A stretch of 25,856 nucleotides of DNA, taken from assembly GCA_020718965.1 (NCBI GenBank), contig DYRE01000001.1:1-25856 (forward strand). Direction: 5' to 3'. The position numbers and the translations under genes are program-made. A model generated the notes under the pieces. The model saw only the letters and a program-made list of their open reading frames with translations, was not told the DNA's origin and did not search any database. The stretch comes from Desulfomonile tiedjei. Lineage in GTDB: Bacteria; Desulfobacterota; Desulfomonilia; Desulfomonilales; Desulfomonilaceae. Shown in pieces: positions 21,515 to 25,856 of this stretch; the stretch's first letter is position 1, and each line of letters starts with the position of its first letter.

Positions 21515-23134
21515 TTGAGAGGTTATTCAGTTAATGGAACCAGGCAAAGCGAAGAGATAAGTCCTGTTCGCCAAATTGATGACCAGAGGATGTGGATACC
21601 GATTCTTTGTTTGGCTGCTATCTTCATCTGGCGGATCATCATAACGGTTTCAGTTAATCTCATACCGGATGAATGCAGCTACTGGACTTGGTCCAGGCGC
21701 ATGGACTGGTCATATTTTGATAATTCCGGGATGGTTGCTTACCTTATAAGGCTTTCCACCGAATTCTTCGGAAGATCTACTCCATTTACAGTTCGATTCC
21801 CTTTTTTGTTGATTTCCATCATTTTTACTTTTTTGATTTACTCGACGGGAACTCGTCTTTCCGGATCCCGGAGAATCGGATTGTTGTCCGCTCTGTTTTT
21901 CAACCTGACCCCTATTTCACTCCTCGGCGGTAGTTCCGCAGTGCATGACAATCCCCTGCTGTTGTTTTGGGCGTTATCCTTGTGGTCAATGTCGAAGCTT
22001 GTAACAACAGAGAATCATAAGTATTTCTATTTAGCAGGTTTGAGCGCTGGGCTTGCCATACTCAGCAAGTATACAGGCGCTCTGTTACTGCCGGTCATAT
22101 TGTTATGGCTACTTTCTTCCAACCGGTTTCGGTCATCTTTGGCAAGAAAAGAGCCATGGATAGGAGCGCTGGTCGCTACAGTCTTTGTTTTACCGATTTT
22201 GTGGTGGAACTTTTCTCACGATTGGGCGTCATTCAAGCACATCTTATTTATTGGAACAGGTTACTCTGGTTTTTGGCGAAAGATCTCCGACGGTTTGGGT
22301 TATCAGCTAGCCCAAATATTGATAATTTCCCCTCTATTTTTTATTTCGGTTGTGGCCTCGATCTTTGTCGCAACGTTGGCTGAATTGCGTCGAGACAATG
22401 ACGAGAGATCGTTATTGCTCTGTTTTGGCTTCCCTCTTTTCTTGTTGGCCGTGATGTCGTTTAAGGGGCACGCTGAAGCTAACTGGGGAGTCATGGGCTA
22501 TGTTTCAACCGGTATTCTGACGATAATGATTTTCACTGATCCGCATAATTCTCTTTCAAGGTTTTTCCACTCATATTTGTCTATGCGTAAGTTCGTAATT
22601 GCAGGCGTTTGCGCCTCAATTCTACTGGTCCTGATTGTTGTGTTACATGCATGGATAGGGCTTTTGCCGGCTTCTGTCGAGAGGAATCTCGGGAAAAACG
22701 ACAGAATTGTCTGGGAGACGCTAGGTTGGCGAGGACTGGGGAAATACCTGGCTACCGTCATGGAAGAAGGAGATGTCCTAGCGTCTGATAGCTATCAGAA
22801 TTGCGCCTTATTGGAATTTAATATACCTGGTCAGCCATCTGTCCGATATCTGTCGCCCTGGGACAGACCGACGCAGTTCGATGTCTGGCATAGATCCTAC
22901 GATGATTTGAAAGGCAAGAACATCCTTTTTGTTAGTTCAAAACCGCTCAAACCTTCAAGTTCCGTATTAATGACCATCTATGAAAATTTCTCCAGTGTTG
23001 AACCGATTCCTGCTTACGATGTCATGTATCACGGGGAGTCTATTCGGAAAATATATATTTATCGTGGTCATAACTTTGATCCATTTGAACCGCGTCGTCT
23101 CGGCCCCAGGTCTCTTTTTTATTCTGGCCTATAG
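21515..23134 (+). CDS. GT39-type membrane glycosyltransferase (ArnT / dolichyl-phosphate-mannose-like)
   Basis: About 539 residues with ten or more predicted membrane segments in the first 400 and a soluble C-terminal part. After the first membrane helix comes IPDECSYWTWSRRMDWSYFD, the acidic periplasmic loop typical of GT39 enzymes (DE motif), then TPFTVRFPFLL and GLSAGLAILSKYTGALLLP. The family transfers sugars from polyprenyl phosphate to lipid A, protein or other acceptors on the outer side of the inner membrane. Acceptor and sugar are unknown. The frame opens at 21362 inside the CDF gene, but the extra codons there encode the hairpin repeats. TTG 21515 with GAGAGGTG nine bases upstream is chosen; ATG 21590 is another possibility. 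Convergent with the YkgJ-type gene, 23 bases apart. Confidence 0.82.
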   Translation: MRGYSVNGTRQSEEISPVRQIDDQRMWIPILCLAAIFIWRIIITVSVNLIPDECSYWTWSRRMDWSYFDNSGMVAYLIRLSTEFFGRSTPFTVRFPFLLISIIFTFLIYSTGTRLSGSRRIGLLSALFFNLTPISLLGGSSAVHDNPLLLFWALSLWSMSKLVTTENHKYFYLAGLSAGLAILSKYTGALLLPVILLWLLSSNRFRSSLARKEPWIGALVATVFVLPILWWNFSHDWASFKHILFIGTGYSGFWRKISDGLGYQLAQILIISPLFFISVVASIFVATLAELRRDNDERSLLLCFGFPLFLLAVMSFKGHAEANWGVMGYVSTGILTIMIFTDPHNSLSRFFHSYLSMRKFVIAGVCASILLVLIVVLHAWIGLLPASVERNLGKNDRIVWETLGWRGLGKYLATVMEEGDVLASDSYQNCALLEFNIPGQPSVRYLSPWDRPTQFDVWHRSYDDLKGKNILFVSSKPLKPSSSVLMTIYENFSSVEPIPAYDVMYHGESIRKIYIYRGHNFDPFEPRRLGPRSLFYSGL

Positions 23135-23157
23135 GCTACTTGCTTTTTAGTAAGTTC

Positions 23158-24078
23158 TTAGACGGAATGATCAGCTTTTTTTTCGAGTTCCAGGTTTGTT
23201 AAAGGCCTTAGAGTAAAAGTTTCATCGTTATTTTGATCCACTGTCAATCCGAAATATTCCAAAAAGTCTTTCAGTGGACGTCCAAAGAAAAGATCCAGTA
23301 CATCCGGTCCAACCCTGATCTTTTCTCGTATGAATTCTCGAACATGATCGTCCCAACTCAATAATTCAATGATCTTTTGAACCGTTTGGCCCTTCGTAGC
23401 CCCCAATCTTGCTATTTCCCTAGAAAATATCTCTTGGGAGCATTCATCCTCATGTTTTTGGATCACCTTCCAGATTTCTCCAGTAGATTCAAACAAATCT
23501 TTACGATTTAGAGGCCTCCCCTCTCCTGAAAAATCTTGTCGATTTGGATTCCAACACTCCTGCGCTCTGCACTGAACCGGTCGATCATTATAAATCGAGC
23601 ATTCTCTGTTCCATTTCTGATAAAAAATGCATGACTTTTCAGCTTCTGTTTCCCTGATTTTTATTCTTTCCACATCGTTAATGAGACTTTGTTCGTGAAC
23701 ATTGTCAAATACTATTTCTCCTTTTCTAATAGTATAGACGTCTTTTGGTCCCAGTCGTCCAGATTCAAACAGTCGCATGTCTTCTATTTCCAGGGTAGGG
23801 CTTCCTTTGACACAACATTCCCCACATTTTATGCAATACTGTCTGGTTTCATAGGCGGCTTTTAAGAGTCGACTCCGCACTTGAACCCAAACTTCTTCCT
23901 GAGTCCGCGTTTCGATGTCTTCTGGCCTGGGAGCAAGATCCTGCAAATCCTGCATTACAGATTTTACAAGGGTCTCGGGATCGGCCGTTGACCCCACTTT
24001 CCACAAAACGTCTCTGGCTTCTTCTTTTAGAGCCGTTACAAAAAAGCGCCATTCAGCATTATTAAAATCGTTTTTCAT
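23158..24078 (-). CDS. YkgJ-family cysteine cluster protein (zinc/iron-chelating domain)
   Basis: 306 residues, longer than the domain alone (about 100). The YkgJ core lies at about 80-180, with eight cysteines: C82, C85, C88 and C89 in YCIKCGECCVKGSPTL, C150 in SCIFY, C160 in CSIYNDRPVQC, C170 and C175. This pattern binds a metal or iron-sulfur centre in the family, whose reaction is unknown. Flanking parts are helical and unassigned: an N-terminal 75 residues and a C-terminal 120 with GPDVLDLFFGRPLKDFLEYFGL. The ribosome site GGAAGG lies five bases before the ATG. It is a single minus-strand gene between the GT39 gene (convergent) and the HisD homologue (divergent). The 197-bp gap 24079-24275 shows no clear promoter. 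Confidence 0.8.
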   Translation of the reverse strand: MKNDFNNAEWRFFVTALKEEARDVLWKVGSTADPETLVKSVMQDLQDLAPRPEDIETRTQEEVWVQVRSRLLKAAYETRQYCIKCGECCVKGSPTLEIEDMRLFESGRLGPKDVYTIRKGEIVFDNVHEQSLINDVERIKIRETEAEKSCIFYQKWNRECSIYNDRPVQCRAQECWNPNRQDFSGEGRPLNRKDLFESTGEIWKVIQKHEDECSQEIFSREIARLGATKGQTVQKIIELLSWDDHVREFIREKIRVGPDVLDLFFGRPLKDFLEYFGLTVDQNNDETFTLRPLTNLELEKKADHSV

Positions 24079-24275
24079 TCGTGCCTTCCGAAAAATCTTG
24101 AGATATGAATAAAAAATGTGATCATTTCTATGATATAGGAAAAGGGAATATATTTAAAGAAGACCTGAGTGACAGTAATCTTTTTATTGTTGGACTTTTT
24201 TGGCCTGGGAAATTCGATATGAATCAACTGGATATCTTGATCTAGATTACCGGGAGCATGGTGTAAGAGAGAAAC

Positions 24276-25595
24276 ATGAGCATTAATTTTATCGTTACGG
24301 CAAACCTTAGCGATGACGATCGGAAACAGATCTGCAATAGACCTGGGGTAGGATTGCGAGAGTTAATCCAACAGGTTGTTCCAATAATAGATGACGTGAA
24401 AACAAGGGGCGATGAGGCCTTGAGTGATTACACGCTGAGATTTGATGGAGCCACTCTTTCACATGATGAATTTAGAGTTACCGACTCGTTGATTGAGGAA
24501 GCAATTAGAAATTTGGCGCCCGAACTGAAAAGAGCCATTAATAGTTCGATAGAAAATATAAAAAGGTTTCATGAATTCCAGAAAGAGCCGGAAATTCGAG
24601 AGATCGAAATGATCAGGGGAGTTATTGCTGGAGAAAGGACCATACCTCTCGGATCTGTAGGCCTCTATATTCCTAGAGGCAAAGGATCTTTCCCATCCAT
24701 GATGATGATGGCGGCTGTTCCTGCGAAAGTCGCCGGCGTAAAAAGAATTGTGGCGGTTAGTCCACCCGACAGATCGGGAAAAGCTGACCAGGCCACACTG
24801 GCGGCGGCAGGTATGATTGGAGTGGATGAATTTTATTCTGTTGGAGGGGCTCAGGCAATTGCGGCGCTGGCGTATGGTACGGAAACCATAAAGCCGGTTC
24901 ACAAGATAGTAGGTCCTGGCTCAGGATATGTTCTAGCCGCTAAACAGTGGCTTTCGAGTGAAGTAGACACGGGATCTCCGGCCGGACCAAGTGAGGCCAT
25001 TATTCTGGCGGATTCTTCCACGGATCCGTTTCTAGCAGCCACCGACTTGTTGATAGAGGCCGAACATGGTCCCGATTCATCCGCTTATCTCGTGACGCCT
25101 GATCCGTCTCTGGCTAACGAGGCGCTTGGTATTCTGCCCGGGCTTCTAGATAATTTGCCGAAGGAAAGACGCTCCTATTGCGAGAAGGTTCTCTCCGATT
25201 CCGGAGGAATTGTGCTTGCGGAAGACATGGACGACGCCATTCGATTTGTGAATGAATTCGCTCCGGAGCATCTTCAGATCATGACCAGCAACCCAAGGGA
25301 ACTTCTTGCCCGAATTTTGACGGCGGGAGAAACTCTTCTAGGCTCTTTCACCCCCGGAACATTGGCCAATTATTCGATTGGTCCTAACGCCATCCTTCCG
25401 ACATCAGGATTTGGTCGTACAGCCTCTGCCCTGTCGGTTAGCGATTTCACCAGGAAGATGTCGTTTGCGGAAGTTACCGAAGAAGGGTTTATGTCCATGG
25501 CTGCCGACACTTTGATTCTTGCCGATTACGAGGGTTTCCCCGCTCACGCTCAAGCGCTTCGTTCCAGGATGAAGAAGGGGGCAGGGATAATCTGA
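24276..25595 (+). CDS. Histidinol dehydrogenase homologue (HisD family, probable paralogue)
   Basis: 439 residues, full HisD length, NAD-dependent dehydrogenase fold. It keeps GAQAIAALAYGT (191-202), AGPSEAIILAD (236-246), the catalytic pair E331-H332 (FAPEHLQIM), E419 and H424 (FPAH). Compared with E. coli HisD, zinc ligand Gln259 is E261 and zinc ligand Asp360 is N365 (ANYSIGPN); the substrate-binding His367 is A372 (NAILPT instead of NHVLPT). Zinc ligands H262 and H419 are kept as H264 and H424. GPGN is also GPGS here. These changes suggest an alcohol other than histidinol; HisD paralogues such as sulfopropanediol dehydrogenase (HpsN) are known precedents. No other his genes are in the window, and moaC follows after 32 bases. 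The ribosome site is weak (AGAGAG). Confidence 0.85.
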   Translation: MSINFIVTANLSDDDRKQICNRPGVGLRELIQQVVPIIDDVKTRGDEALSDYTLRFDGATLSHDEFRVTDSLIEEAIRNLAPELKRAINSSIENIKRFHEFQKEPEIREIEMIRGVIAGERTIPLGSVGLYIPRGKGSFPSMMMMAAVPAKVAGVKRIVAVSPPDRSGKADQATLAAAGMIGVDEFYSVGGAQAIAALAYGTETIKPVHKIVGPGSGYVLAAKQWLSSEVDTGSPAGPSEAIILADSSTDPFLAATDLLIEAEHGPDSSAYLVTPDPSLANEALGILPGLLDNLPKERRSYCEKVLSDSGGIVLAEDMDDAIRFVNEFAPEHLQIMTSNPRELLARILTAGETLLGSFTPGTLANYSIGPNAILPTSGFGRTASALSVSDFTRKMSFAEVTEEGFMSMAADTLILADYEGFPAHAQALRSRMKKGAGII

Positions 25596-25627
25596 GTTTT
25601 ACGGAATTGCACACTGGAGATTAAATA

Positions 25628-25856
25628 ATGAAGGAACTGACTCATTTTGATGACAAAGGCCAAGCCGTGATGGTAGATGTTGGCGGTAAACAGGTTACGG
25701 AGAGGTTGGCTATCGCCCGATCTCAAATTATCCTTAAGCCCGAAACTATGGAGCTAATTTTAAGTGGGGAGTCCAAAAAGGGTGATGTCTTTGGGGTCGC
25801 AAGGATAGCTGGAATTATGGCCTCCAAGAACACCTCCACACTGATACCTCTCGCCC
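25628..25856 (+). CDS. moaC: Cyclic pyranopterin monophosphate synthase MoaC, N-terminal part
   Basis: The first 76 codons are present and the gene runs off the right edge. The translation begins MKELTHFDDKGQAVMVDVGG and continues with KQVTERLAIA, KGDVFGVARIAGIMASKNTS and LIPLA, the conserved N-terminal half of MoaC. In the family MoaC converts 3',8-cyclo-7,8-dihydro-GTP to cyclic pyranopterin monophosphate, the second product of molybdenum cofactor synthesis, in the cytoplasm. The family has a Cys after LIPL (LCHPL) while the last full codon here gives Ala; the conserved His lies past the edge. GGAG is seven bases before ATG 25628. It lies 32 bases after the HisD homologue, probably co-transcribed. 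Confidence 0.93.
   Translation, partial: MKELTHFDDKGQAVMVDVGGKQVTERLAIARSQIILKPETMELILSGESKKGDVFGVARIAGIMASKNTSTLIPLA

Overview
The window looks like part of the chromosome of a strictly anaerobic, Gram-negative bacterium of the former Deltaproteobacteria (Desulfobacterota), of Desulfomonile or Syntrophobacter type. This is inferred from gene content: a periplasmic-type formate dehydrogenase beta subunit with three cubane clusters, FdhE, a stand-alone ferredoxin:thioredoxin reductase, a 4-hydroxybutyryl-CoA-dehydratase-like iron-sulfur flavoprotein, and DUF169 and DUF2889-like proteins. No rRNA, tRNA, CRISPR array, transposase or prophage was seen. Genes are densely packed; the longest intergenic gap is about 250 bp.

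Layout. (1) 1-1933: the end of the formate dehydrogenase alpha subunit, its beta subunit, a good terminator, and the maturation factor FdhE. (2) 2029-7098: a membrane protein with a nucleoside-recognition (Gate) domain, then a tight plus-strand housekeeping run, rsmD-coaD-aminotransferase-surE-rnc, with overlapping or nearly touching genes. (3) 7289-8017: a superoxide dismutase with a Tat-like signal, preceded by a palindrome and followed by a strong hairpin between convergent genes. (4) 8137-12641, minus strand: dnaJ, a cbpM-like modulator, a large exported TPR protein, a HAD-IIA phosphatase and a ferredoxin:thioredoxin reductase catalytic subunit. (5) 12891-15576: an amidohydrolase, a SAM hydrolase (DUF62) on the opposite strand, and a ComF-like phosphoribosyltransferase. 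(6) 15663-20247: the AbfD-like enzyme on plus, facing a minus-strand run mntP, two DUF2889-like genes, a PHP phosphoesterase and a DUF169 gene. (7) 20473-25856: a zinc-type CDF exporter divergent from mntP, a GT39-like glycosyltransferase, a YkgJ-type cysteine-cluster protein on minus, a HisD homologue, and the start of moaC at the right edge.

How the genes fit together. Formate oxidation and its maturation factor sit at the left edge, and moaC (molybdopterin synthesis, which such formate dehydrogenases need) at the right, though too far apart to be one unit. The central minus-strand block combines chaperone functions with thiol-redox control. Mn and Zn exporters are divergently transcribed.

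The best candidates for undescribed biology are three. First, the AbfD-like enzyme keeps the iron-sulfur ligands but differs at residues catalytic in 4-hydroxybutyryl-CoA dehydratase; it lies beside uncharacterised DUF169, PHP and DUF2889-like genes. Second, the HisD homologue has substitutions at two zinc-ligand positions and one substrate-binding position, so it is probably not a histidinol dehydrogenase. Third, the FTR subunit has Tyr in place of the active-site His. Several start codons were moved from the longest reading frame because of Shine-Dalgarno placement; each case is noted in its entry.
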